A DNA stretch of 64,000 bases from assembly GCF_000247815.1 (NCBI RefSeq), contig NC_021674.1:84202147-84266146 (forward strand), in the 5' to 3' direction. Every line of letters begins with the position of its first letter. Position 1 is the first letter of the stretch. The notes below the pieces were generated by a model. It was not told where the DNA came from. It saw nothing but the letters and a program-made list of their open reading frames with translations, and did not search any database. The translations under genes were made by a program, and so were the position numbers. Positions 50,113-63,693 of the stretch are shown here, one piece after another. The DNA comes from Ficedula albicollis. Taxonomy: Eukaryota; Chordata; Aves; Passeriformes; Muscicapidae.

Positions 50113-53100
50113 CATGTATAATACATTTGGCCTTGTAGTATAGCACACTGAAACTGCAAACACTTCCAGATATACAAATCTGCAAGGAGGGGGGAAAAAA
50201 CTGGAAGTGAGATGTAATTGACATCTTCATAGAAAAACAAGGTCACAACCTTATTGAATTATGCATGACAACTTCTCAAGCTGGTTAATGAAAGTGAAGA
50301 AGCAATTTTTAAGTATGAGAACAACTTTACAGTAACTACTTTTGGAGACAATTAAAATGCACCATCCTCACATGAAATAGCCAAAAATAGTCAATTTTTT
50401 TTTGGAAGGGACACCAAGCAATAACTCATCTAATTGATATTTCCCTTACAGCTTTTCAATACCAAATATCAAAATGAGAAAGAGCAACTGAGCAATAAAA
50501 CCAAGAGCTATAGCATGGTGTTAAAGAAAGAAAATTATCCTATACCTTTATTTTGCATCAGATACATTTCCAAAAATGCAGCTACAAGATTCAGATAAAG
50601 CCCTGTTGGCTCAAAGCCCTTCAGAAATAATGGAAAATGATAATAATAATAATTTTAAAATTAATTTAAGAGATAGGGTAACATGGGACACAAGGAGCAA
50701 AGCATGATATGAGTCGTGGCAATGTCACACTGGCAATGTTATAACAGATAAAGCATGAGGGAGTTTACTGGTGGCAACAACAACATCAAAACTTATTTTG
50801 TGAGATTCCATGGAAGGAACCAGCAGCAACAGTACTGGGAAAAACAGCTTCTGCACAGACACAGAATCCATTAGGTACACAGTGATAAGCATGATACTGT
50901 TGGACACACAGAGATAGGATTCCACCAAAAGCATAAAAAAATCTTGTCAGATGAGAGGTCAATACTTGTACAGCTGACAGACAACCTGCTTCCTGAAGCA
51001 ACTTTGTCAGAAGAGGTTTTTCACAGCATTTCTCTGAGTTCAAATGGAGTAGATTACTGAAAGCAGCTGAAGTAGAAACAACAATATGCATATTAGTAGT
51101 GCTTAAATTATTTAAAAATTCTCCAAGCCTTGCCCGGCCTAATTAAAGACAATCTTTACACTATTTCCTATTTTCCTATAATTCAATATTGGAAATAAAA
51201 AATTTATAACTAAATATTGTAATCAAATTTTTATATTTACTTCTGCTGGACTGTGAATTATGACAGCCACTAACTTTGTTAATGACAGTTCTCACCACAC
51301 ATATAGATCAGGAAGTTTCAGGTCAGGTCTTTAAGAGTCCTGCTGGCTGTCACCTGCCCCTTTCAGAAAACAATAGCAACACCCATCCCCTCCTGAAAAA
51401 GAAGAGTAAGAAACTCTTAGGTAAAAAATATATGCTGTTTCCACAACAAATATAAATTTCCATACATTTGTATATATTTTTGTCTCTCTGGGTAGGTTTT
51501 TAATTTCTTTCCCTCTAACCACAGCTTCAGTGGCATACAACCCTGGAACACACATTAGGGTTTTTTGCAAGACCTTTCCAGAAACTCCTACCAGATCAGT
51601 CTTGTGCACAGGAAATACAATAATTCCATACTTCACTCTCACATGGTAAATGTAGAAAGTAAAACTCTGATGAACAAATGCAGACACTGTGGATGACAAG
51701 GAATAGCTACAAACTGTGAAAGAAAAAAAGTGAACGTTGCTAGGCTAAGCAAGAAAGAGTAACTACTGCCTTACACTCAAAGAGGGAAAAACTAAGTTAG
51801 TGTAAAGATACAAGCACGTGTAGTACTTTAGACATCTCCCTTCTTGCCTTCTCTTTCACTGCTAAACATCTCCTATTACCATTAAGAGAAACTGAGCTAC
51901 CAGCTTTCTTTTCTCTCTTTAGGGAAAAAAATATGGCAAAAGATCCCATCTCTGCAGGCTTTCTTCACGTAAAGAGATGTATTTGAGAGCTTCATTTTTT
52001 AAAGCTGATAACTACAACGTTCGACTTAAGTTGCTACCCTGCTGAGAAGGGTATTGTGAGCAGTAAATCTATCGCTTATCTATCAGCCAAACCTAGAAAG
52101 GTCCTTTCCCAGCATCAAGAGAAAAGCAACATGCCAGGCATAGGAAGAAACATGTTTCAGCTCCTTATGACTCCCTAGGGTAGAAGCTTAAGGCAGCCCC
52201 ACGAGTAACAGAAGGTTGTGTATTGGTATGCAAGTGAATGATAATCTCTTTGAGCAGATGTACTGTAGTCTTTATCTCCATTGACTGGAAGCAGTGATCA
52301 GCTTGCTGTTTTGCTGCTTACTAGGGAAAAAAAAAATTTAGTTCCATTTAGATGTTAGAAAATACCAAAGTCATATCACTATCAACATGAGCACCATTTG
52401 TTTATCAGTGATCATTCTAAAGCAGGCTGAGGGATTTTCCTCATAATTGTGCTGAATTGCTCGATTACTATCATGCTTTTTTCATACCCTTATCTCCTTT
52501 GTCACACTGAACAGCATCTAAGTACATTAATCTTTTCAGGAATGTACAATCTAGAAAAGTTTTAGAAGAAAGCAGAGGTAATGGGATCAAGCAGTCCTGA
52601 GACACATATTGACAGGTAATTCTTCATGTAAATGTATGCATACAATACTTTTCCTGTTCTAACTGATAAGGGGTTCTGGGACTTCACAACTGTGATAGCA
52701 ACAGCATATAAGATTCTTGAAGGCCCCAGAGAAACCTGGAGATATTTTTGATTGCAGAAGTAGCCCAGGGTTATGTCCATGAAAGGCAATGGAGGACTGC
52801 ATTAATGCATCACCTGCTTCAATTTTGTGTTGGGACTAGAATTCCACCTTGGCCTCTGCAACTGCAGGACAGCAGAACATCAGGCTCCTGGTTTTGGAGG
52901 AGAGAGGTGTCACAGAAAACAGACAAGTTTGCTCTCAGCCTGAGCAGTAAGCTTGGCTTTAATGGAAAGTTACTCTGAGTTAGGGACGACAGCTCAGTGC
53001 CTAAATGCAGTCATGGATGAGATCAAAGACTCAGTTAATCTACTTTTTATCTGTGTTTATGGCAAGTAAATGGATAAAGAAATAATGTAAAGAACAGGAA

Positions 53101-55979
53101 AGCAAAAGTGACCCCGTTCCCAGCTTGCCTTCAGTGTATTTGACTGATTTTGTGAAATCTGATTTTGTTGCAACTGGAGGAGCTTGTGTACCTATTCCCA
53201 GATGGTTTTACTGTTCAAAAATGTCTCAAATTCCTTCTTATACTTAAAGGAAGATTTTTTTTTTAATATCATCATTAAATTGGAAATTATTTTGTCTCAG
53301 CAAGCTGCCAAGATCAAAAATATAAAAGCTCAGGAAGAAGGCAGGCAATAGATGCCTGAAAATGGAATTGGGTATTTTCTTTCTTCCCTCTTACAAGAAA
53401 AACTGAATAATTGAATAATTCTCTCAACCTTTATGTCACTTATCTTTCAGGCCAAAGATTTCAAGGCTTGGTAATATTTCCTCATAGCCAAATAGATCAG
53501 AAGGCTGAGAGATAAGGCTTGATTTGGCCAAATTCAAGAGCAGAGAAGGGCCAGAAAAATCCAGGGTTCCTCACTTTTAATCAGAAGCCTGAAGCTGTGC
53601 CCCATGCGTGTTGGTTACTAAGCATCTATCTGGCTCTTATGGAAATAACAAATACCAGAGAAAGGCTTGAGGTCATTTAAAACTTACTTCAAAATTTTAT
53701 ATCTCCCCTTCCCCAGGGTGAGAAACCCTCAGGTTTCTCTCAGGTAAATGCAGTGTGGAAATTTTAAGGATAACAGTTGGCTAGACCAGTAGAGAAATTA
53801 CTCAGGGTACAGAAATTCCCTGAAGTGGAAACAGAGCTGGCATAAATTCTGGCTGATAGCATAAAATAGGACTTCCTTTTATCACTAACATGAGTTGGCT
53901 GGCACCCTGATTTACATACCTAGGCAGGGTACCTAAAATTCAGCACCGTGCTGAAAACTTCTAGGTCATCTCTTTGTGGCAACGTCCTGAGTCCCAGACT
54001 TACCAATCATTTAAAACACAGGTCTTCTGAATGGAGTCCTTGAAGGCCTAAACTGTCTGGTTTGGGGCTTTTTGCAACCAAAGGAAGCAGCTTCAGTTGT
54101 ATTTAAGCAGCATGTCAGTGATTATTCTAGGTATGTGCAGCAATGCACTCAGATGACCAGTAAGAAGTGGAATTTAGCCCATTTGTAGGCACTTATCCTG
54201 GGTGAATGGATATTTTGGCATCCAGTTTTGCCCTTCCCATGTCTTGGTAGTATACTTGCAATGCACTATTGAGTTTCAGCAGAATTTTTTAAATCACCTT
54301 TTTAATAATATATAATTATTATTGACAGGGAACCAACTAGAAGAAACACTTCTAGATTAATTAACAGTGACCTATAATTAAACTCTGCAGTACTTAGAGA
54401 TGGAGTGGTCCCCAGATAATATTGCTTTAGTTTTAATGAGTGTTTATCATCCTTGTTCGCTTCCCCTGTGGCAGTTATCAAGGCTAGTTACAAAATTTCT
54501 TAATTAAATGGAACTACATAGAAGGGACCTCCTTAGCAGAAAACAGCTTGAAATATTTACGATTTAAGCATAATCTCAAAGTATGCAAACTCCTGCCCTA
54601 CAAATTTTTAATCATAGTTTACCTCTAGAGCTCAATCTTTTCCTTAAGTCATATCTCGACACTAAAAACAGTGCCATATTTTAGGATTGTTCTTGTTCCT
54701 TTATCTCTGAAAGATAAGAATGTGTTATTAAATGTCTGCCTTCTCCAACATGTGAATGGCTCAAAAATATACTTTTGTACACTTTTAGAGGAAAGCTTTG
54801 ATATAGGATTTCTGTTTCCTAACCCAGGCTTCACTAACCAGTTTCTAGAGTAATTAAGTAAATCTCTCTATTGCACATTTTCAAAATGTAGTCTCACAAA
54901 TTAGATTCTTAATGGAATTAAAGGATCACATTCCTACCAATTTCCATATGGAGTTTGGTACCCAGAGTGCTCAGAGAAAATCACCTGCCTTTCACTAGTT
55001 CCACATTCTCAGATGACACCAGAAATGGCAGATTCCACCACCCTGAGAAAAATTCCTTTTGCTTCCAATTGTTGCAGATTGAAAGCTGAAGTAGCTAAAA
55101 ATAAGGTAACATATGGGGGCAGCTTCATCTTTCAAATATAACAAGCATATAAATGTTTGCTAAAGGCTTACCTGGTTCACACAGGTAATACTTCTATAGT
55201 TACACTTTATCCAATATCATTATTATATGTAAAACATGTAAAGACAAATATTGCCACTGCTAAAGAATGATCCTTATATAATAGTACATTTTTATTCAGT
55301 AGAAACCCTAATCATCTCCACTTTGCATTGTGCTGCTGGCAAGGTATTCTTTATTTATTTTGTTGGGCAAATAAAACAATGTGCGTGAAAGTTCATACAC
55401 TAAAACAAAGACAAACCTTATCTGGTCCCAGCCAAGTCTGCATGGTAGCAGGTCTGAGTAGTTAAAATCAGGCAATCTTGGAAAGGGAGGGAGGTTACCA
55501 TTGTTTAAATCCTAAGTAAAAATAGAATACTGATTGGGTTCACATGAAGGTTGTTCTTTAAGTAACTTGTGCTTACAGACTCTTGCTGCCAGTCTGGATT
55601 CTTTTTATGTTAGAGCACTTGGACAAAAATTTTTAATGGGGAGAGACCACCAGAAATGCCTATATGGTAGCATTTTGAGGTGTAATGCAACAGTAAAAAA
55701 AAAGTGTTGGAAAATACAAGGGTAAGTACGGAACACCTATACTTGCCAACACATAACCAGAATATTTATCTGTGAAACTGGAGCAGAGCTGTTGGAACAG
55801 TGAATTCAGTCACTGCCAATTCTTGGCCTAGTTAGAGCTGTGTGCCTGAAACAGCATTTCCCACCACTTTCTCTTTTCCTCCCACTGTGCAGCACTTTCC
55901 CTGCCCCAGCCACAGTTTGGCATCAGAGTGTGCCAGCCCTGAGCACTGCTGAGTCATCACTTCAGCACTGTCACAGAAC
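50113..55979. other. Unique non-coding sequence
   Basis: No gene or transposon recognised in nearly 6 kb. The longest frames not made of simple repeat lie here (minus 51331-51699, 122 codons; minus 50786-51091). They show no signal peptide, known motif or supporting splice sites. Confidence 0.5.
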
Positions 55980-56500
55980 ATCACCATCACTGCTCCAAGG
56001 GGAATATTGCAGCAGCAGCAGCAGCCTCGTGGGACAGGAAGGGAGACAGGATCGCAGGGCACGGGCAGCAGGAGAGCTGAGCGTTGTGCGTCCTTTCAGG
56101 AAAAGCCAGCTCAAGGGGGTTCCTGGGGTTTATGGTCACTGCTTTGGAAACAGCACACTTTTCTCTCCCTGAGCCCACATGCCGTACCTCCAGAATGCCC
56201 CAAGGAGCAGTGCTCAGAGGCAATGGGAACTAGAAGAGACTTCAGTTGTTTATCATGGTGCTGTTGAAGTCTTCTGGGGTTGACAGATGCCGCTCCAGAA
56301 GGTTAATAAGATGAAGAAAGCTCTTCCAGCTGGACCGTAAGAGGGATTATGTCTGAGCAGCAGATAAACAGATTATTCCAGAAACAGACACTGCTTTTTT
56401 TCAAAACTTCGTCACTCTTGTCTCACCACTCCAGCTCCAGGCTGGAAGTGTGGGCGTTGGAGGGGTTCGCCCAGCTCTTGCACTCCGGCACCTGTTGCAC
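55980..56500. promoter_or_regulatory. GC- and CpG-enriched patch upstream of a candidate secreted-protein gene
   Basis: This about 520-bp block contains roughly a dozen CpG dinucleotides (for example near 56027, 56051, 56081-56090, 56291, 56455-56486) and a (CAG)5 run at about 56010-56024, against near-absence of CpG in the flanks. It ends about 160 bp before the ATG of the signal-peptide exon. It may be that gene's promoter and 5' UTR. This is inference from composition and position only; long frames through it (plus 55840-56172 and 56007-56267) are likely a by-product of GC content. Confidence 0.25.
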
Positions 56501-56662
56501 TCTGCCTAGTTGCAATTCAATGCAGTCCAAGGCTGGAGACACCTGAGAAATAAAGACATTTGGGGATTTTAGTTCTCTAAGAAAACAGAATTCTTCTGCT
56601 TGACCAAAATATTCTTGTTTCCTGCATGACTGCTCTTGAAAACTGAATGATCAACAGACAGT

Positions 56663-56729
56663 ATGCATTTGAAAACTGGATTAATATTTCTGATCATTTG
56701 CCTTGCTCTCCAAGTTCAGGGAAGCAGAG
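56663..56729 (+). CDS. Candidate first coding exon: signal peptide of a secreted protein (MSMB-like?)
   Basis: ATG at 56663-56665, with A at -3, opens 22 codons reading MHLKTG, a hydrophobic core LIFLIICLAL, then QVQG and SR. One further base follows, then a consensus donor (GAG|GTAAGT at 56730). This is a textbook signal-peptide exon: basic n-region, ten-residue core, small residue (Gly) at the predicted cleavage point, and phase-1 intron. Many small secreted proteins share this layout (microseminoproteins, defensins, chemokines, Kazal inhibitors). The best downstream partner I find is the phase-matched exon at 60357. A CpG-richer patch lies just upstream. Not certain, but splice site, phase and composition agree. 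Confidence 0.55.
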
Positions 56730-59700
56730 GTAAGTTCATGTATTAAAGGTTCAGATGAATTTTACATTGCATATGTTAAGAAACAAAATATTTGCAAGAT
56801 CAAGGGCTTTCATATTTCAGAATTTTTAGTTTAAAATGCGGTGTTTTGGCAATTCAACTGGAGATGCTGTGGTTAGTGATACTGCTATAAAGCTGAAAAA
56901 GGAAATATTGGCATTATTTCTTATGTGTGTTTTGCAGGTTTTACAGTATCTGTAAGAGATGCCATTTAGCTTCATTTTACCTGAACATGTTCTGTTATGA
57001 AAAAATATTATCTGTGAGTCAAATATATGGAAAAAAGGCTGAAAGTTCATTTAAGTGTTGACATGGTTAAAGACAGTCTTTCATCACTGAAATTAAGAGA
57101 AAGTAACAAAATATATCTGCATTTACTAGTGAAGACAGTTATTCTGATTATTAAAAACAACTTCAAAAACTTCTAGATAGACAAATTCTGGAAGAATACA
57201 CCACACGGGCAAATATACAAAAAATGGCAATACCAGTAAGGATTAATGTAATAATAACTATAAAATTATTTGCAAGAAAACAGAAACGCAGGGAACTTCT
57301 CTGTACTTAGTACATCAGCTAACTATCATTCTATTTAAAAACATGTAAAATTCACAACTTTTATAAAGCTACTTCAACAACAAAAAAGAGAAGATGGAGA
57401 TGCGATTTTCCCTGGTTAGTCCCATAATTCAAAAGATTTAGAGCACTGGGGAATGTATTTAATTTTGGAGGAGGTTTTTCATTAACTTTTCCATCTTCGC
57501 TTTGATATTTGCATAATTGAATTAAAAGCTAACATTACAACTGCTATGTGTGCTCAAGTCAATGACCTTCTAATTTTATGTCAGGCCTGTTAATTAAATG
57601 CAAAGAATGTAAAATTATAAAAGATAAGTCTCCTCAACGCTATCTAAATATTTGTCAGCAAGACAGCATGAAACACAGCCTGCTGTCAATACTAGCCAGA
57701 AAGTTTTATTTGCATGTGTGGGGCTTTTTTAAGAAACTCCTGCTTTTCTTAAAGAAACACAGAAACGCAGAAATCTCAGTTAAACTATGTAAATCTTCTC
57801 TAGTGGACAATTAAAGTACTCAAAAAAATCATTGGGAAAATATATAGCTAGCACTAGAACTGTTTTGTGGCTCTTGAATTTTACTTTTTGATTATATGCA
57901 AATATTTTCATTTAATCACTAATGATATTTTGAAAATGTGGGGGAAAAAAAGAGAATGATGATATTACACATCCAACAAGAAAACAAGATTTATCAAGAT
58001 GCATTGTTTCTGCATTTAAGTTGCATATTCTGTGATGGAAAGAGACAGAATGAATTGCAGGCAGTTCACACATGCTTGATGGCATTGTTGCAGCCCCTAT
58101 TTCTAATTATAACTTAGAAAGCAATAGGGGTAAAAGTGGCATCACATAGTTTTACCAATTGCAAATTGTGATTGCATGTTGCAATATACTTTCCATAAAA
58201 GACCAGGAAAATGATGGGGGGGCTATCTTGACAGAGAGGAATACTAAATAACTAGAAATATTCCTTGCCAGCAGTTCTATAAAGTGCATGTGGCATGCAT
58301 AAATGTATTATAATAATTATTTTTTGACCTTTAGTCATGCCATACATAGTTTTTTAAACTATTTGATTTCAAATATATGCACACAAATCTCAAAACACTT
58401 AATGCTTGTGCTAAGAAACTTCTTTTTCAGAGCAGAGCTGTTATTTTATGGCTTAGCATTAGGGTCAGATACTTATAGAAAATATTTTTTAAGAGTATAT
58501 TCAGTAGTCTGAATATTTGCATGAATCACTCATTAGGGCTCCTAACAGAGTAACTTTGGACTGACCCTTACAGGGTGTTTTGAGACATTTATGGTCATTC
58601 AAATTTGCAGTACGAGTAAACTGTGACAGACTAGGAAATAAGAGACTGAGATATAAAATAGCCCCATCTTAAAAAAAAATAAATAGAGATAATTTCTAAA
58701 TATTTAAAGGGTTAGTCAGTTGATATTTTTTTTTCCTCATGAAAAACTCTGTATTTTCTCACATTTATATTTAAAAAAAAAAGTGTTTAACAAATATGGA
58801 GCTTGCTTAGTAGTGTTTTTTTGGTCCTTCCTCCCTGTCCCTATTTAAGGACCCATAGAGTCCCTGTCCCAGCCACTCGGAGGCTCCCCAGGAGCCCCTC
58901 CAATTCCACAGTAAACAAGCAGGAAACATTAGAGAGCGAAATAAGAGTTACTGTGCTTAACTCTGGCCATAATTTTGCCACTGCCCTGACAAAAACTGTG
59001 TCTGGCAATGGGAAGGGAAAGTGAGAAGGATAAAAATTTTGTGACAGCAAAAAATGTGTGCACAAAATCAGAATAGCAAACCACTGAACAGCCAGACTAC
59101 CAAAATGCAGAGGAGTTTTGAACTCTCAGAATTATGCCTTGATGCTGGGTACATCCTAGCTCTTGATACTGAGAACACAGGGGGACAGAGCGTGTTCAAG
59201 GCTGTTTTGTGGCATTTTTTTATTCAGCAAGCAAATATCTGCTATTTACTCAGCCATTCCTCAGGACACAAAGGCCTTGTGTGTGCTCTATGAAATCATT
59301 TTAATTCATTCTGACTCAGCCCTTCCCGCTAGGCTGTTCTAATTCAGCAATAAATGTTTCAGATCTTCATTACTGTAATTGCCCTCAAAAAATTAAAAAA
59401 AAAAAAAAAAAGATTTAAGCGAATTTGTGCCAAAGGAAAAAGAAAATCAAGGAATGTACATACAACATCAAACAAAGAAAGAAAACAAGATATATCTGCT
59501 CTTTGCACTAAGATTATCTTCCTCTCTCATGCATAAAATAAGAATTATGCTAAAGTTGGCTTTCCGGGGTGGGCTTATAAACTTATGAAAAGTAAGAAGT
59601 TTCCTTTTTTCTCTCTTTCTTAAACAAATGTACTATATATGGGATTTGATCTTTTCTGTTTTCTGGCTTAAAGCCAGACTTTAATATAAATACTAGACCA

Positions 59701-60356
59701 TTGTCACTGAATCCTAAAGATTAATTCCAGAAATAGTCATGCCTGTGCTGTAGGGATCAGTGGACTACATGTGAATGAGCAGCAAGATATGTGGGATTTT
59801 TCTCAGAAAGCACCTGTGTACAAGATGATCAATATTAATAATCAAATGTTTTCTCCTTCTACAAGACATTAATTTACAGGCTACAATAACATAACTGGGA
59901 GTCTTAATTTACTAGAAATCCAGATTGTTCGTGTTCATTTCCCAGCTAATTTTGGAGTCTTTGTGCAACTAACTGACATGGCCAACACCCATCACATAAC
60001 AAACATGGTGTTTGCTTTCCAGAAGACAGTTTTTCTTCCCCAAAGGAAAATTCTGTGTGCATTCTACTGCATTTTGATGCTTTGAAATCTTTTGAATATG
60101 TTGTCCTTCTTTTTTTACTGCTGTCCAACCTAGTCCCTTTGGGATTAAAATTAGTCTTCTGATCATTCTCTGTCTCATAATTCTTCCATGTTAATCAGGA
60201 ATTAGGTGCACTATCTTGTACATTCCATGAGGTTTGTACTTTGTAAGTCCCACTGTGCTTCAATTTCTTCCGCTTCAGTATGTGTGATATTGAATAACAC
60301 ACTTCTTAAAAATAAAGTATCTATCTGCCTTCATATGCATGTCTGCTGGCATTTAG
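56730..60356 (+). other. Putative intron 1 of the candidate secreted-protein gene
   Basis: 3.6 kb, AT-rich. It contains A17-like poly-A at about 59396-59411 and no transposon I recognise. An alternative phase-1 acceptor lies at about 57582 (TTTTATGTCAG), followed by a frame with C-x2-C (KCKEC) open to 57814, so a different second exon there cannot be excluded. Confidence 0.35.
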
Positions 60357-60460
60357 TCACTGCCAGCTGTTATTTACTGGACAGAGACTTCAGAAGAGTG
60401 ACCTGCCTGGAAAACACAAGATTAACAATAATCTGGGAGTACCCTGGCACCTGCCAGAGC
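60357..60460 (+). CDS. Candidate second exon, beta-microseminoprotein-like Cys pattern
   Basis: A pyrimidine-containing tract and TTTAG acceptor (ending 60356) precede a 104-bp block that completes a phase-1 codon and then encodes 34 codons, ending before GTAGGT at 60461. The peptide runs ASCYLL..., with a second Cys 12 residues after the first, then a Trp, then Cys five residues further, and ends CQS. Beta-microseminoprotein (PSP94) has the same order: ASCYF, Cys, Trp, then NCET before CTC; as I remember it, its exon 2 also starts in phase 1 and ends near that CET. Spacings here are about four residues shorter in each loop. Cysteines of exon 3 (CxC...CC) are not found before the window ends. 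A chance frame remains possible, since this frame is open well beyond both proposed borders (60206-60553). Confidence 0.38.
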
Positions 60461-62707
60461 GTAGGTGTGTTTGTGTACCCTTACATAATTGTAGCATGCC
60501 TTATCATTGTATGCAAGCATCAACCTATGATTCATGCTCAGCATCAATCATAGAAACTCCAGCAGTTTCAGGCAGCAAACAGTGATGCACTCATCTTTAC
60601 TTTTGTGATTTCTTGGTGATGGCATAAAATGAAGATATTTCTATTCAAGTTCTTTTCTCTTTCCTCTTCTGCCTTAAAATTAGATGAATAAATAGTCATG
60701 CTCAGATCAAGAATTTGATTAGATGTCCTCCAAACCAAACTCTGTCTATGCAGCTTGATACATAACTAAGTTAAGTAAGGTTAAGTGCAAGTCAGGCTCT
60801 GTCAAAATGAGTGGAGTCAATTAGCCAGAGGCTGTAGATTGTACTGCAGAATGAGGGACCCCAAACTGAGAGGAAAATTAACCTCACAGTTCCAATTACA
60901 CAAGCTGAAGTAAAGAGATGACACCGGCACCTTTTCATGCACCAGACATCCCAATTGTTATCGTTTGTGGATACAGTTACCTCCATGAGCCCATTCTGAA
61001 CTGTGACTCTGAATCACAGCATCAAAACTGTGGAAATGTTGACATACACGGCAAAGCATCACTGGAATTTGAACTTATGCTGTCTCATTGACTTTCTCAG
61101 AGAAGGCTGTACCTCTTGAGGATGGTTAATCAGAAAATTAAGAGCAGAGGTGCTCAATTGAGTGTTTTATCACTGCAGATTAGACACATCACTCCAAGAA
61201 CTACTCAAACAATTAAGGCATTTTCTTGCATCCTTTTTTATCATATCCATATCAATTAATTGAACAGCCTTTCAAGTCAAATGCTTCTAAGATGGCCAAA
61301 GAAATATAAGTAGATAAGTTTCATACATGAGCATTAAAACCAGTCACTCTTCAGTATTGTTTCTATAAGCAGACTGTTGCAAGATTCACAAACTGGCAAT
61401 GAAAACTTAGATGGCCTTTGAAATTTTTATGAATTCCAGCAGCAGAAGCAAGCACAGTTGATGAATAAAAACTTTTACCTTTCTGTCTGAAAGAGAATGG
61501 AAAAATTTCTACCTTTAATGAGATATATTACATCTATGAAAACATAAGTTTCTTAATACGATTTTTTCAGGTTACAGCAAAAAGTGTCAAAATTATATGT
61601 TGACTCAAAGATTTCTACATGTTCGATATTTTTGGTGTGCACAGACAGCATTTATTGTGAATGTGGCTTCATCATTAGTACACAACAATATATTCACAGA
61701 AGCAGGAAAATCTTGCCAGTTGCAGGTTATGATTTCTATTCTCATCTATAATAGGTGGATAATTCTCTACATTTTTCCCATGAATTGCATAATTAGTATA
61801 ATTCAAAGAAGTTACTAAATTATATGCTCTAGAAAGGGAGACAAAACTGTTTGTCTGTTATAAGGCTCAGGCATAAACTCCATTAAAATTGTTCCAAATC
61901 CTTTGTTTCTTACTGAAATTGGTTGCCAATTGTATTTCTCCACTTGGCATAGAAAACCACACACACATGTATGAGCAGAGGAGGGGAACAGCTGAGGGAT
62001 TTTGATATCTATTTTAGCTTCCCAGCATTACCTACTTGCAGAAATTAAATTCTTCATGCTGGCTGAAATCCAAGAGCACACCCATTTATGACAGCCATGA
62101 CCTTTGGTACCAAAATGTAAATCCAGATTAATATAAGGGTTCTGAGAAAGAACCATTATCTGATGCCATCTCCTAGCTTTGAACATAAAACAATTAAAAC
62201 AAAAGAAATGGAATTCTTTACTAAAATTTGCACACTTACTAATGTAACTGTTTATATCATATATTTCAGAATAATTTATCACGTTCTTCCTCAGATTTAT
62301 TCCCATATGTGTTCTGAGGTGTAGGTTGTTTCATTATAACTAAACATTTAGCATTTTTAACATAAGGATTAAAATAAGAATGTATCACAAAAATTCATGG
62401 GTGTAACCAGGTTATTCACCTTTCACAGACATTTAAGAAGCTTTATCACGCATTTCTGACAGGAGGCAGGATTTATGAAAACCCACCATTTTCCTGGATT
62501 CTTGAGAAGGAAACCCCTTGGTATAGATCCTATTTTTAAAATGAACACAGCCTTTAAAAAGTTGAAAATTACAGAATTTACCCTTTAAGCAGAAGCCTGG
62601 AACTCCTCTCCTGTATCATAGAGAGCTTGAGTGCAGCAGCTTCTCAATATGTGAATGTGATGATTTGTCATGCTGAATCCAAGCAAGACATACAGGGATC
62701 AGGCATA
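60461..62707. other. Unique non-coding sequence, possible intron
   Basis: I searched for a CxC...CC coding block that would be a microseminoprotein exon 3 and did not find one. No transposon recognised. Confidence 0.45.
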
Positions 62708-63693
62708 TTTTGTCTTTTGCATAAAGTCTCCACTGCACAATCAGAGCCTGGCACCTCCCTGACACGTAAAGGTGATGCTGAGTCTTGCATAATATGACAT
62801 ATTAGTAGGTGCAGGAAGGGTTCTATAGTGCTGAGTGTGTAGCCATCATCTATGTGGTTCTCATACAGGAAGTTCATGAGTGAATTTTAGCCAGCTGGAC
62901 ACAGGATCTTCCAAACTGGAGGTGTGGACCTGTCCCACATAGGTACAGAATTTCTGTAATTAGAGATCCAGGCCTCATTCCACAGGCAATGTTATGGTTT
63001 GGTCACATTGAATAATGGAATTTACAAAGCCAATGTACCAAACAGGAATTACCAAGCTCATCGTTGCCCATCTTCATTCTGAGAAATTAAAATTACTTAC
63101 TTTTAATAGATATGTCTTAGCCCTCTTTCCTTTTTTGGCAATGGAGGCATTCTTGACCACAATTCCTCTTCTACCAAAGCTAAGCATCAATGTCAGCAGC
63201 TTTTGTCTTTTGCATAAAGTCTCCACTGCACAATCAGAGCCTGGCACCTCCCTGACACGTAAAGGTGATGCTGAGTCTTGCATAATATGACATATTAGTA
63301 GGTGCAGGAAGGGTTCTATAGTGCTGAGTGTGTAGCCATCATCTATGTGGTTCTCATACAGGAAGTTCATGAGTGAATTTTAGCCAGCTGGACACAGGAT
63401 CTTCCAAACTGGAGGTGTGGACCTGTCCCACATAGGTACAGAATTTCCGTAATTAGAGATCCAGGCCTCATTCCACAGGCAATGTTATGGTTTGGTCACA
63501 TTGAATAATGGAATTTACAAAGCCAATGTACCAAACAGGAATTACCAAGCTCATCGTTGCCCATCTTCATTCTGAGAAATTAAAATTACTTACTTTTAAT
63601 AGATATGTCTTAGCCCTCTTTCCTTTTTTGGCAATGGAGGCATTCTTGACCACAATTCCTCTTCTACCAAAGCTAAGCATCAACGTCAGCAGC
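62708..63693. repeat. Two-copy tandem duplication, unit 493 bp
   Basis: Copy 1 is 62708-63200 and copy 2 is 63201-63693; both begin TTTTGTCTTTTGCATAAAG and they abut exactly. Only two T-to-C differences are visible (gaatttCTgt/gaatttCCgt and caaTgtc/caaCgtc), over 99.5 percent identity. Frames repeated in both copies on each strand are simply carried along. No transposon similarity recognised. Confidence 0.95.

Noticed and set aside
51331..51699. 122-codon minus frame, the longest frame outside simple repeats
   Set aside because: No motif, signal peptide, recognisable family or flanking splice signals; one frame of this length is expected by chance in 64 kb.
61371..61390. TGTTGC and similar Cys-Cys codon pairs considered as a microseminoprotein exon 3
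   Set aside because: No preceding CxC in frame and in-frame stops nearby; the pair at about 61078 fails likewise.
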